Below, piece by piece: positions 26,825-34,777 of a DNA stretch of 64,000 bases. The translations under genes were made by a program, and so were the position numbers. The number at the start of each line of letters is the position of its first letter. Position 1 is the stretch's first letter. Location: the NCBI RefSeq assembly GCF_000526155.1, contig NZ_JAFN01000001.1, forward strand, positions 1,699,014 through 1,763,013. The letters run 5' to 3'. Source of the DNA: Deferrisoma camini S3R1 (lineage in GTDB: Bacteria; Desulfobacterota; Deferrisomatia; Deferrisomatales; Deferrisomataceae). The notes under the pieces were generated by a model. That model was not told where the DNA came from. It ran no database searches and was given only the letters and a program-made list of their open reading frames with translations.

Positions 26825-27431
26825 CGCCGTTTCGGGGAAAGGCCCGACGACCGCGTCCCGTTCGACTCGTTGCGCTGGCTTCCACCGACCGCTGTCGAGA
26901 TAGCCGGGGCGCTTGACGAACCGAGGGGATGCGGTAATGAGACACCTGAGTCCCTGTACGCGGAGTACGCGAACGGTTCGGGAGCGCCCCCCGGCACCTG
27001 GGCTTGGGGCGTTCGACAACGGCTCAGAGCGACGGGTCGTGAAGGACTTCCGGCACGTTCGCCGAGGCGCGAGGGAAGGGAACGAGGGCCCGGCAACCAC
27101 GCCGACCTCACCCGAGGGGCCGTGTCCCAGAGGCGTGAACCGACGGCGAGTGCTCCTCGTTCGGATCGGCACGCACAAAAAAGGGGGGAAGGGTGGACCA
27201 GACCCTTCCCCCCTCTACAGGAGGAATGGGAATCGGGTTGGGGCGATTCCCATGAAGGAAACGTTATGCATCAGGCGTGCCAAGGTCGCGGACCAACGGA
27301 CGACACCCGCAAGGCCGGGGATCGAGGCACGATCTTCCTCCCTCTGTCGCACCACCCGCGCGGGAGACAGCTGACGAATATTCCACACACCTGTCGAATA
27401 ATATACAAACTCAAACAGTGTTATTTTTTTG
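26825..27431. other. Gene-free region with strong hairpins upstream of the porin
   Basis: Between the peptide terminator and the porin promoter no convincing gene is seen. It contains a 12-bp perfect stem at 27183-27213 (GGGGGGAAGGGT with ACCCTTCCCCCC). This is preceded by six A's, so it reads as an intrinsic terminator on the minus strand although no minus-strand gene lies to the right. A GGGAATCG/CGATTCCC hairpin lies near 27227-27250, followed by a GAAGGAAACG tract. ACCTGTC (27389-27395) and GACAGGT (27434-27440) frame an AT-rich stretch. A small RNA is possible but no known family was recognised. Confidence 0.4.
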
Positions 27432-27460
27432 TTGACAGGTCAAGTTTGCCCTGGTATCGA
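27432..27460 (+). promoter_or_regulatory. Probable sigma-70 promoter of the porin
   Basis: A consensus -35 TTGACA at 27432-27437 and a 17-base spacer are followed by TATCGA at 27455-27460, a weak -10. The -35 overlaps the right half (GACAGGT) of an inverted repeat whose left half is at 27389. The leader to the porin start is about 125 bases. Confidence 0.5.
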
Positions 27461-27592
27461 TGGCGCGACGTATCAGCGGCATACCCCCAAGACGGGCATT
27501 CCATCGGAAGAAAGGAGGTGATACGGCAAACCCGAGCACTGTCTGCATCCGACAGCCACCACGGGAGTCTCACAACAGAAGGAGGAATCCTC

Positions 27593-29029
27593 ATGAAAAG
27601 AACCGTTTCCCAGATCGCGCTCGCCACGATCGCCGCGGTGGGGTTGGCCCTGCCGGCACAGGCGGCCATCCAGTTCTTCGGAACCGCCAAGATCAAGCCC
27701 ACCTTCTACAACAACTTCGACTTCGACGACTCCAAGGGCGACGCCCCGGCCCTGAACGAGGGCGGGTGGGCCTCGGGCGAGCACATCCGCGCCGAGCTAC
27801 GGCTCGGCTGGAAAGCCACGGGCGACAACTGGTCGGTGAAGATGATCGCCGAGTCCGACGTGATCATGAACAAGGACAACGGCGACCGGTCGTTCTACGC
27901 TGGAAAGAAGGACGACCCCAACAACACGGGAGCAACCAAGAACAACCAGCCCAACGCGGGCGGCGAGTTCGGGATCGAGCGGGCCGAGTTCCTCTACACC
28001 TTCGCCCCCGAGCTGCAACTGGAGACCGGCTGGGACATCCGGTTCCTCGACCTGAAGACCGGCGGCCTCCTGTACGGCGACGACCACCCGTTCATCGGGT
28101 TCCGCGGCAAGGTGGGCGACATGCTCTCGTACGAACTCCTGTACATGCCCATCCAGAACTCGGACCTGATCGGAACCCGGGACGACTGGCAGACCGGTGA
28201 CTGGCGGGTGTACACGGCCAAGGTGAACGCCACGTTCGACACGGGAATGGGTAAGTTCACGGTGAGCCCCTTGTTCGCCTACAGCGACAACGAGGCTAAG
28301 AACGTGAACGTGGCCTACTACGGCGTGGAGGGGCTCGGCCAGATCGGGCCGGTGAAGCCCAGCTTCGAGGTGGTGGCCGCCAACGGCGAGTTCGAGGACG
28401 GCGGGCCGGACGTGCGCTCCTGGGCCGCGTTCGCCGGGCTCGAGGTGCCGGTGAGCAAGGCGTTTAGCCCCTACGTGGCGTTTCGGTACACCCGGGGTGA
28501 CGACGACTCCAGCGACGACGACGTCGAAGGCTGGCTCGGCATCACCGACATCGGCCGGTTCACCCCGCTCATGGGCATGGACGGCAACATCCTGGGCGAG
28601 CACCTGGCCTCGGGCGCGAGCCCCTACGGCGCCTCCCTGTACGCCTATGCTCCGGAGCGGGCCGTGGGCGGCAACGGCTACGGTGGCATCGGCAACGGCG
28701 GCTCCGGCAACAACCCGGGCCAGCGGCTGATCGCGGTGGGCGCCAAGGGCGACCTGGGGCGGTTCGTGGCCAACCTCTCCTACAAAGCCCAGGCGTTCTT
28801 CATCTGGTACGACGAGACCGGCAACCTGACCAACGCGAAGGACCCGGGCGAGGACGTGGACGACTACGCCGGAACCACCTTCGACCTCCAGCTCAAGTAC
28901 AAGTTCAACAAGAACTTCTCCATCGACAACATCTTCTCGGCCTTCGTGCCGGGCCAGGGCATCGAGGACCAGGTGGACGCCAACGACACCGCCTGGCTCA
29001 ACATGCTGACGTTGGCGTGGGCCTACTAA
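27593..29029 (+). CDS. Outer-membrane beta-barrel porin (alginate-export-like)
   Basis: A 478-residue exported barrel. The signal is MKRTVSQIALATIAAVGLALPAQA. Alternating-strand segments follow (IQFFGTAKIKPTFYNNFDFDD, HIRAELRLGWKATGDNWSVKMIAE, RAEFLYTFAPELQLETGWDIRFLD), and the protein ends in an aromatic strand, MLTLAWAY, as in barrel proteins. A Gly/Asn-rich loop lies near residues 355-375 and an acidic loop (GDDDSSDDDVEG) near 300. The start has a GAAGGAGGAATCC ribosome site; upstream in-frame codons are not exported-protein-like. Single-gene unit with its own terminator. The substrate cannot be inferred. Confidence 0.85.
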   Translation: MKRTVSQIALATIAAVGLALPAQAAIQFFGTAKIKPTFYNNFDFDDSKGDAPALNEGGWASGEHIRAELRLGWKATGDNWSVKMIAESDVIMNKDNGDRSFYAGKKDDPNNTGATKNNQPNAGGEFGIERAEFLYTFAPELQLETGWDIRFLDLKTGGLLYGDDHPFIGFRGKVGDMLSYELLYMPIQNSDLIGTRDDWQTGDWRVYTAKVNATFDTGMGKFTVSPLFAYSDNEAKNVNVAYYGVEGLGQIGPVKPSFEVVAANGEFEDGGPDVRSWAAFAGLEVPVSKAFSPYVAFRYTRGDDDSSDDDVEGWLGITDIGRFTPLMGMDGNILGEHLASGASPYGASLYAYAPERAVGGNGYGGIGNGGSGNNPGQRLIAVGAKGDLGRFVANLSYKAQAFFIWYDETGNLTNAKDPGEDVDDYAGTTFDLQLKYKFNKNFSIDNIFSAFVPGQGIEDQVDANDTAWLNMLTLAWAY

Positions 29030-29072
29030 CCCACCCCGTTCCTTCCGCGTGGTTCTGACCCAACCCGCATCG

Positions 29073-29099
29073 GGGCCCCGGCAACGGGGCCCTTTTTTT
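29073..29099 (+). terminator. Intrinsic terminator after the porin gene
   Basis: Stem GGGCCCCG with CGGGGCCC, GCAA tetraloop, followed by seven T's. It lies 43 bases past the porin stop. Confidence 0.92.
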
Positions 29100-29147
29100 C
29101 GACTTCCGGAGACCGTGGTACCCTGGGCAAGGGGGGAGGGCATTTTT

Positions 29148-29405
29148 TGTGGAGCCGCACGCGTGTAGGCGCGACCGCCCGGTCGCGATCCCGGGCCGCA
29201 AGGCCCGGCAAGGGGGCTGGCCGCGGCCTGGAGGCCGCTCCCACAAGGGAGAGCGAGCGGCTCCGATCGCCGCGCCCGGTGCCCCACCAGCCCCCATGCC
29301 CTCGGAGATGAAAGAAGGTTTTTGCCTGTCAGCCTCCCAGCCTTCTAGATTCCCAGCCTTCAAGCAGGCCGGAGGCCCCAGACCGAAGACCGCCGACCGT
29401 TGACC
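29148..29405. repeat. REP-like and low-complexity repeats
   Basis: The 401-base gap 29030-29430 holds, after the terminator, a REP-like stretch. Its minus strand reads TGTGGGAGCGGCCTCCAGGC, the kind of palindromic sequence seen in proteobacterial REP elements, and it also contains GGCGCGACCGCCCGGTCGCG. After it come inverted CAGCCTCCCAGCCTTC units (the CTAGGAGGCTGG family) and an AGACCGAAGACCGCCGACCG tract. No gene is seen. Confidence 0.6.
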
Positions 29406-29430
29406 GAAGCTACATGGAAGGAGAACGAAC

Positions 29431-30819
29431 TTGCGCCGTCTCATGCTCCTGTTCTGCACCGTTCTCGCCGTTGTTTGGGCCGGGCCGGCCCCAGGGGCCG
29501 AAGTCTGGAAGGGCGTCTCCCAGGCCCTGGACGCCTGGCAGGGGGAGAAGACCGCCGTGATCCGGGGGACCGGAGCCGACCCCCTGGCCGTGCCCGAGGT
29601 TCGGGAACTGCTCCGGCTGTTCACCCAGCGGGGATTCGTGGTGGTGCCTGCGGCCCCGGCGGGTCAGGGGCCGGACAGGGGGCTGGTCCTGGATCTCCGG
29701 AGGGAGGGGGACAGCTGGGTGGCGGCTCTGCGCCGGGCCTCGGACGGGGCGTTTCTGGCCGTGGACGAGGCGGGGCTGTCCGGCCCCGCGACGGAGCCAC
29801 CTCCCCCCCCGTCTCCCCGAACAGCGGCCCCGCAAGCCGTACCCGAGGCCCCGGCCCGGAGAGCGCGGACGATCGAACTGCAGGAGACGCCCCGTCGGCT
29901 CGTCGCCGTGGGGGACGAGATCGTCCTCCTGTACGACGACCGGGTGGTTCGGGCCACGTTGACCGACGACGGCGTCCGGGAACTGGCCCGTTTCCAGGCG
30001 CGCACGCGCCCCAGCCGGGCCCTGTGGCTCGACGTGGGGGACCTGGACCGCGACGGCGTCCCCGAGGTGGCCGTCACGTGGGCCGAGGACGTGCAGCAGG
30101 TGTACGAGGGGACGGACTCGTGGCCCCATTCCTGGATCCTGGCCTGGCCGGATCTCGCCCCTCAGAGCAAAGACCTCACCGGGTACCTGCGAATCGTCGG
30201 GAATCGGGCATTCCTGCAGCGCCGGGGACGATTCTCCGCGTTCGAGGGCGGAGTCCTATCGGTGACGGAGCAGGCCGGCCAATGGCAGCCGGGGACTGCG
30301 GTCCCGTGGCTGCAGGGACACGCGATCTACGATGCCACCCCCCTCTCCGGAGGGCGCTGGGTGAGCCATCGAACCGACCAGCGGTGGCGGCTCTCGGACG
30401 CCGAGGGCAGGAGCGGTCCGGTCCTCCTGGCCGACCTGGGCCGGTTCCGGGGCCCTGCCGTGGCGGTGCGCCTAGAGAATCCGGAGTTCCGATCGGGTTT
30501 CGAAAAGGAAGACCGGGTCACGGAACGGTGGATCCCTCTGCCCCGAAGGGTGGTGGTGAGCCCCGACGGCGGGGTGTACACGATCCGTCGGGGCAGGACC
30601 CCGGGGCTTCCCCTGGTGGGGCGCCCCTCGGGATCGGACGCCGTGGTCCGGATCCGCCTCGGCGCCGACGCTATGGGGGTGGACGAGCCGTTCGGCGCCG
30701 TGGAGCTGTTCCTCGTGGACTTCGGCCTCCTCGGCCACGGCCAGGACGGCGTGCTCCTGCTGGGGAACGAGAGGGAGGACGGCCGGGGCACGGCGTATCT
30801 CCAGGAGATCCGGCCCTGA
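29431..30819 (+). CDS. Exported VCBS/FG-GAP-like protein
   Basis: A 462-residue exported protein. The TTG at 29431 has an AAGGAGAAC ribosome site and gives a good signal sequence (MRRLMLLFCTVLAVVWAGPAPGA). An N-terminal domain (about 25-120) is followed by a Pro-rich linker (about 128-155). Beta-propeller-like repeats come next, with an FG-GAP/VCBS calcium-type motif DVGDLDRDGVPEVAVTWAE; a second related block ends FLVDFGLLGHGQDGVLLLG. Such proteins are usual in deltaproteobacterial genomes but have no settled function. The 3' end is followed by a bidirectional terminator shared with the convergent lipoprotein gene. Confidence 0.7.
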   Translation: MRRLMLLFCTVLAVVWAGPAPGAEVWKGVSQALDAWQGEKTAVIRGTGADPLAVPEVRELLRLFTQRGFVVVPAAPAGQGPDRGLVLDLRREGDSWVAALRRASDGAFLAVDEAGLSGPATEPPPPPSPRTAAPQAVPEAPARRARTIELQETPRRLVAVGDEIVLLYDDRVVRATLTDDGVRELARFQARTRPSRALWLDVGDLDRDGVPEVAVTWAEDVQQVYEGTDSWPHSWILAWPDLAPQSKDLTGYLRIVGNRAFLQRRGRFSAFEGGVLSVTEQAGQWQPGTAVPWLQGHAIYDATPLSGGRWVSHRTDQRWRLSDAEGRSGPVLLADLGRFRGPAVAVRLENPEFRSGFEKEDRVTERWIPLPRRVVVSPDGGVYTIRRGRTPGLPLVGRPSGSDAVVRIRLGADAMGVDEPFGAVELFLVDFGLLGHGQDGVLLLGNEREDGRGTAYLQEIRP

Positions 30820-30850
30820 TTCGCCTCCCCGGCGCCCACCCGACGAAAAA

Positions 30851-30880
30851 CGGGCCACCCCCGGCGGGGTGGCCCGTTTC
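30851..30880. terminator. Bidirectional terminator between convergent genes
   Basis: Stem CGGGCCACCCC with GGGGTGGCCCG, loop CGGC. It has AAAAA before and TTT after, so it can stop transcripts from both the VCBS-like gene (plus) and the Asp-rich lipoprotein gene (minus). Confidence 0.85.
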
Positions 30881-30906
30881 CTGGGCGGGCAAAGAGCGCC
30901 GCATCC

Positions 30907-32286
30907 CTACATCGGCATCCCCCCACCCATCCCGCCGCCGTGCGTGGGCATGGGCATCGGCCACTCCATCGGTTCGTGGTGTTCCTCGCCGATGCCGTCC
31001 CCGGATCCGCCCATGTGGCCGGAGCCCATGGGATAGCCGTGTCCGGTCCGATCGTTCACCCCGTCGCCGTCCGCGTCGGTGAACGCATCGTTCTTGCCGT
31101 CACCGTCCGCGTCCACCCAGCCGAACCCGTGGCCGTAGGGCATGCCGGTCACGTCGTCGATCCCGTCCCCGTTCGCGTCCCGATGGGCCATGGCGAACCC
31201 GTAGCGCCAGGGCATGCCGGCGTGGTGGCCGAAAGCCGGCCCCTCGTCCACCATCCGGTCGCCGTCGGCGTCCGCAAACCGGTCGTTCGTCCCGTCACCG
31301 TCCGCGTCCACCCAGCCGAACCCGTGGCCGTAGGGCATGCCGGTCACGTCGTCGGTCCCGTCCCCGTCGGCATCCTGGAAGAAATCGTTTTTCCCGTCGC
31401 CGTCCTGGTCCACCCACCCCGGCATGGCCATGTACGGAACCCCGTCCACGTCGTTCACCCCGTCGCCGTCGGCGTCCGTGAACCGGTCGTTCACCCCGTC
31501 GCCGTCCTCGTCGGCCCACCCGAACGGGTGCTCGAACGGCATGCCGGTCAGATCGCAGATGCCGTCTCCGTCCGCGTCCTGGAACAGATCGTTCTTCCCG
31601 TCGCCGTCGGCGTCCATCCACCCGAACCCGTGACCCAGCGCCCCGCGGCCAGAATCGTCCGCGCCGTCGCCGTCGGCGTCCACAAACCGGTCGTTCCTCC
31701 CGTCGCCGTCCTCGTCGGCCCACCCCATGTCCATGAGGTAAGCGTACCCCTCGTACGGTGTGCCGGCGTCGCAGATGCCGTTTCCGTCGGCGTCGGTGCA
31801 CAGGTCGTTCTTCCCGTCACCATCCTCGTCCACGAACCCGAACCGGTACCCGTCGAATCCCGTATGGTCCACCGTTCGGCCCTGGGCGATCGTGACCACC
31901 CCCAGATCCAGGGGGCGTGCGTCCATCACCCGCACCGGGACGTTCACGTTGGTGCCGTCGGGCAGGTGGACCACCAGCGTGTGGTCGCCGTCGGGAACCC
32001 CCGTCATCGAGAAGTGCCCATCGGCGTCCACGGGAACCCCGGATTCCTGGTCGTCGAGCGACACGGTGGTTCCGGGATCGACCGCTGCTGCGGCCCGGGC
32101 CGCGATCCGGGCGGCCGTGTCGTCCACCTGGATCACGCCGGACACCGTGCCGCCGTCCGTCGCGACGGTGTCTCCGCTCCCCGACGAGCCGCAGCCAGCG
32201 ACCAGTAACGCCAACCCAACCGCCGCGGCCCACGCCGTCCAGGCGCGCCGCGCTCCGTGGTTCGAGATGTGCTTCGTGTACCTCAT
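30907..32286 (-). CDS. Lipoprotein with tandem DxDGDG calcium-type repeats
   Basis: A 459-residue lipoprotein. The signal ends in the lipobox LLVAGC (Cys at about 32), and an Ig-like/carboxypeptidase-regulatory domain follows (about 45-130). About ten DADGDGKNDLF- or DEDGDGxNDRF-type motifs then alternate with Gly/Phe/Trp linkers (GHGFGWVDADGDG; GMPFEHPFGWADEDGDG). These resemble thrombospondin type-3 or dockerin-like calcium sites. The C terminus is a Met/His/Gly-rich tail (EEHHEPMEWPMPMPTHGGG), suggestive of copper binding. It is encoded 81 bases behind a 39-residue lipoprotein gene. Likely surface or periplasmic metal binding, but no homologue is named. Confidence 0.75.
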   Translation of the reverse strand: MRYTKHISNHGARRAWTAWAAAVGLALLVAGCGSSGSGDTVATDGGTVSGVIQVDDTAARIAARAAAAVDPGTTVSLDDQESGVPVDADGHFSMTGVPDGDHTLVVHLPDGTNVNVPVRVMDARPLDLGVVTIAQGRTVDHTGFDGYRFGFVDEDGDGKNDLCTDADGNGICDAGTPYEGYAYLMDMGWADEDGDGRNDRFVDADGDGADDSGRGALGHGFGWMDADGDGKNDLFQDADGDGICDLTGMPFEHPFGWADEDGDGVNDRFTDADGDGVNDVDGVPYMAMPGWVDQDGDGKNDFFQDADGDGTDDVTGMPYGHGFGWVDADGDGTNDRFADADGDRMVDEGPAFGHHAGMPWRYGFAMAHRDANGDGIDDVTGMPYGHGFGWVDADGDGKNDAFTDADGDGVNDRTGHGYPMGSGHMGGSGDGIGEEHHEPMEWPMPMPTHGGGMGGGMPM

Positions 32287-32367
32287 GGTCTGTCTCTCCT
32301 GTTGTCGGTTCTTGGGTTCCCCCGTGGGGCCGCGCCGCCGCCCCCGGCCGGCTGGTCAGCCCCGGCC

Positions 32368-32487
32368 TCAGGGGACCACGCAGTGCCCTGGGGCCATGTG
32401 GCCCCAATGGTGAAAGGGGAAGCACCCTGCCAGGCCCAGCAGGGCGATGCCGGCGAGAACCAGCCACATCCATCTCCTCGGCAACAT
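32368..32487 (-). CDS. Small lipoprotein (39 aa)
   Basis: A 39-codon gene with an AGGAGG ribosome site 9 bases before the ATG. The product is MLPRRWMWLVLAGIALLGLAGC, a textbook lipoprotein signal with lipobox LAGC (Cys22), then FPFHHWGHMAPGHCVVP. The mature peptide would be 18 residues: a lipidated Cys, four His and a second Cys, plausible metal ligands. It lies ahead of the Asp-rich lipoprotein on the same strand. A CGATCG-GAA-CGATCG repeat at 32521-32535, upstream of both, could be an operator. Confidence 0.65.
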   Translation of the reverse strand: MLPRRWMWLVLAGIALLGLAGCFPFHHWGHMAPGHCVVP

Positions 32488-32610
32488 CGATTTTTACCTC
32501 CTCGGGCGTCCGGCCCCCGTCGATCGGAACGATCGGGTGGGGAAGTGGGGTTGCACACCCCGTTAGACGCGCCACCGGCCAGGGGGTTTACAGCCCGGGT
32601 CGATTTTTTT

Positions 32611-32931
32611 TCACCGGAACCCCTGCCACCGCAGATCCAACGCCTCTTCGATCGCCCGCAGCAGGTCCACCGCACGCACCGGAGCCGGCAGGATGACGTG
32701 GGCGCGCCGGGCCGGGTCCCCGTCGAAGCAGGCGCGGACCGTACCGGGGCACCAGACCACAGGCACCGACGGCCACCGCCTGCCGGGGGGCCACGCCCCC
32801 CAACACACCACCACGTCTACTTCACCCGGCTCCAGGACTCGCCCGCCGTCCCCGATCTGCACCACACGGAATCCCGCGGCCTCCAGCACCTCGGTCCACC
32901 CCAGGCTCTTCCCGATCCACCCCACGCGCAT
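32611..32931 (-). CDS. Receiver-like protein lacking phosphorylation residues
   Basis: A 106-residue cytoplasmic protein whose pattern of short hydrophobic strands follows a CheY receiver: MRVGWIG, FRVVQIG, VDVVVCWGA, VPVVWCPG, HVILPAPV, then a final helix LLRAIEEAL. The N-terminal acidic pair is absent, the phospho-Asp position is Cys (VVVCWG) and the usual Lys is replaced (LPAPV). It therefore could not be phosphorylated like a normal receiver. The identification rests on pattern, not motif identity. A sigma-54 core and a tandem enhancer-like pair lie upstream, so it may belong to the same regulon as the efflux operon. Confidence 0.5.
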   Translation of the reverse strand: MRVGWIGKSLGWTEVLEAAGFRVVQIGDGGRVLEPGEVDVVVCWGAWPPGRRWPSVPVVWCPGTVRACFDGDPARRAHVILPAPVRAVDLLRAIEEALDLRWQGFR

Positions 32932-32975
32932 CTCGGCCTCCTCGGCTTGAAGGTAGAGTTGAACGAACGGCGGAG

Positions 32976-32991
32976 TTGCAGGGGGCGTGCC
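32976..32991 (-). promoter_or_regulatory. Sigma-54 promoter core for the receiver-like gene
   Basis: On the minus strand GGCACGCCCCCTGCAA: GGCACG at -24, exactly 10 bases to GC, then CTGCA at -12. The predicted start near 32966 is 35 bases from the gene start. Two 14-base enhancer-like motifs lie about 90-125 bases upstream. Confidence 0.7.
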
Positions 32992-33079
32992 CCCCGTTGC
33001 CGGGGTGCCCCCAAAGAAACTGGCGGGAGGAAACGGAGACGGGTGGAAGGGACGGGTTGCCCGGCCTCCGCATGCTGCT

Positions 33080-33115
33080 GACTATTCTTCACTCAGGCGT
33101 AGACTATTCTCCACT
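33080..33115. promoter_or_regulatory. Tandem 14-base enhancer-like motifs (receiver-like gene)
   Basis: GACTATTCTTCACT (33080-33093) and GACTATTCTCCACT (33102-33115) differ by one base and start 22 bases apart. The same spacing and sequence type occurs at 19300-19335. The second copy contains the stop codon of the PepSY-like gene, as the equivalent site does for the HMA-domain gene. Confidence 0.7.
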
Positions 33116-33736
33116 CCCCGGGACTGCCGAAGGAGGAAACACGGAGGGAGGCCCCCCCCCGAACCGGGCCCAGACCACCCGGCCGCTGACCGTGTTCACC
33201 GCGGCCTCTCCGACCCAGCGGCCTCGTCGGTCCAGCAGGAACACCAACAGATACCCGTAGTAGCGCTCCTGGGAGCCGATCCGCAGCCCGGTCGAGGCCG
33301 GGATCGACTTCGCGACCCGGCCCAACGCCTGGTCGGGGGTCAGCCGCTCGCGGATCATGGACAGGTCCCTGCGGGCGCGGTGGCCGTACTTCTGGTTCCA
33401 CATCATCTCGGGGTCCATGGACGGAAACCCCCTGAGCGACAGCCGGCCCTCGGGCGTGATCTCCAAGGTGAACGCGCCCCTTCCGGTGGACTCCTCCGCC
33501 ACGTACACGTAGAACCGGTCCCCGGTTCCGGCCACCCGGCGCACCCGCAGGCCCTTCAACCCGAGGGTTTCCATGTACGAGCGGGTGTACCGAGCGGCAG
33601 CCGCCGCATCCGGAACCGCTTTCACCTCGAACCCGTCCGGAACGATCCCGACCCGGGCCCGCACGTGGGACGCCTGCGCATGACTCCCCAGCAGCACCGC
33701 GAGCAGGGCCACCCCAGCCACGAGTCGAATTCTCAT
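33104..33736 (-). CDS. Exported PepSY-like protein, unknown function
   Basis: A 210-residue exported protein. The start at 33736 gives a signal sequence (MRIRLVAGVALLAVLLGSHAQA). The mature part has two PepSY-like halves; the second is clearest (LTPDQALGRVAKSI, then YYGYLLVFLLDRRGRWVGEA and VNTVSGRVVWARFGGG). PepSY domains are found in metalloprotease propeptides and as periplasmic partners of redox or metal systems. It is divergent from a GerMN-domain gene. The stop codon lies within an enhancer-like motif belonging to the next gene. Confidence 0.65.
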   Translation of the reverse strand: MRIRLVAGVALLAVLLGSHAQASHVRARVGIVPDGFEVKAVPDAAAAARYTRSYMETLGLKGLRVRRVAGTGDRFYVYVAEESTGRGAFTLEITPEGRLSLRGFPSMDPEMMWNQKYGHRARRDLSMIRERLTPDQALGRVAKSIPASTGLRIGSQERYYGYLLVFLLDRRGRWVGEAAVNTVSGRVVWARFGGGPPSVFPPSAVPGSGE

Positions 33737-33922
33737 CGGCTCCTCCGATCTCCCGGTTTTCGGCACGGTCGTTGCTAACGAACGGTTTCGAGTTACCCTT
33801 TGTGCCTGCATAAACCTAGCCCGGCCCGTCTGCGACGCAAGGGTGTTGGCCCGAAGCAGAAAGAGCAAGAGCGGCCCGAGGCAGGAGACCCGCCGGGCAG
33901 GGCCCTCCTAAGGAGAAACGCC

Positions 33923-34777
33923 ATGAATCGATGCATGTTCCGAACCGCCGCCCTTGGGGCGAGCCTCGCCCTTTTTTTGGCCGGCCCCGCGGCAGGGGCC
34001 GGCACCCAGGTATCGGCAACCCCAGCCTACCGCGCGGCGTTCGGCGCCCCTCCGGCATCCCAAGGGGTCGACTGCCGGGCCGCAGTGGTGTACCTGCCCG
34101 GGCTCGGGGCCTCGGGCTCCGGGGATCGGCTGGCGCCGATCCCCTTGTTCTCGGTAACGCCTGGAAAGATCGTGGAGGAGGCCGCCCGGGTCCTGGTGGC
34201 CGGGCATCCGGAACAGGTCCGGCTCCTCCCCCTGCCCCGGCTGTTCCCCGAGGGGACGGCGCTCAAGGGCGTTGAGGTGGAAGAGGGCGTGGCCGTGGTC
34301 CGGATCGCCCTGGGCACCGCGGGCCAACCCCACCCCCTGGCCAGCCAGGCCCTGGCCCACACCCTGACCCAGTTCGAGGGGATCACGGGCGTGCGGCTCC
34401 GGTTGGGGGACGATCCCCCTGCCCCTGTGGTGCGACCCGACCCGGCCGCGGTGGAGCCGCCGGCCGCTCCGCGGCTCCTCGACGTCCTGACCGCCGTGCA
34501 AGAAGGCGAACCCCCAGCAGAGATCGACGTATTGTTCGATCGTCCGGTCGAAGTGATCGAGACCCGGCTCGAGAGACCGGACGGCACCCCCATCCCCGGC
34601 AAGCTCTACACCTCGATGTTCGACATGGCCGCCGTGCTGCGCCCCGAGGACCCGGGAGCGATCCGCGAGGGGATGGCGTTGCGCGTCACGTGGGCCGTGC
34701 GCGACCGCAAGGGCCGGGAATCGCGGGGCAGTCGGACGATCTCCCTGCGCTGGTACCGGCATCCCGGTACGAGATGA
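33923..34777 (+). CDS. Exported GerMN-domain protein
   Basis: A 284-residue exported protein with signal MNRCMFRTAALGASLALFLAGPAAGA and a GerMN-type domain. The domain is marked by AVVYLPGL, the phrase RVLVAGHPEQVRLLPLPRLFPEGTALKGV split across the fold, VAVVRIALGT and SQALAHTLTQFEGITGVRLRLG. A second Ig-like domain is at the C terminus (about 195-284, IDVLFDRPVEVIETRLERPDG). GerMN domains are common in envelope proteins of non-sporulating bacteria, where their role is unclear. The start has an AAGGAGAAACGCC site. The stop overlaps the next start (ATGA). Confidence 0.75.
   Translation: MNRCMFRTAALGASLALFLAGPAAGAGTQVSATPAYRAAFGAPPASQGVDCRAAVVYLPGLGASGSGDRLAPIPLFSVTPGKIVEEAARVLVAGHPEQVRLLPLPRLFPEGTALKGVEVEEGVAVVRIALGTAGQPHPLASQALAHTLTQFEGITGVRLRLGDDPPAPVVRPDPAAVEPPAAPRLLDVLTAVQEGEPPAEIDVLFDRPVEVIETRLERPDGTPIPGKLYTSMFDMAAVLRPEDPGAIREGMALRVTWAVRDRKGRESRGSRTISLRWYRHPGTR

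Noticed and set aside
26585-27178. Minus-strand open frame in the gap upstream of the porin
   Set aside because: Arg/Pro/Gly-rich, without a ribosome site, family features or exported signal.
27451-27468. GG-N10-GC spacing before the porin (CTGGTATCGATGGCGC)
   Set aside because: No GGCAC element; the overlapping TTGACA with a 17-bp spacer is a better explanation.
33808-33821. Another GG-N10-GC sequence, upstream of the PepSY-like gene
   Set aside because: The -24 reads GGGCTAG, lacking the CA of GGCAC, and no motif pair accompanies it.
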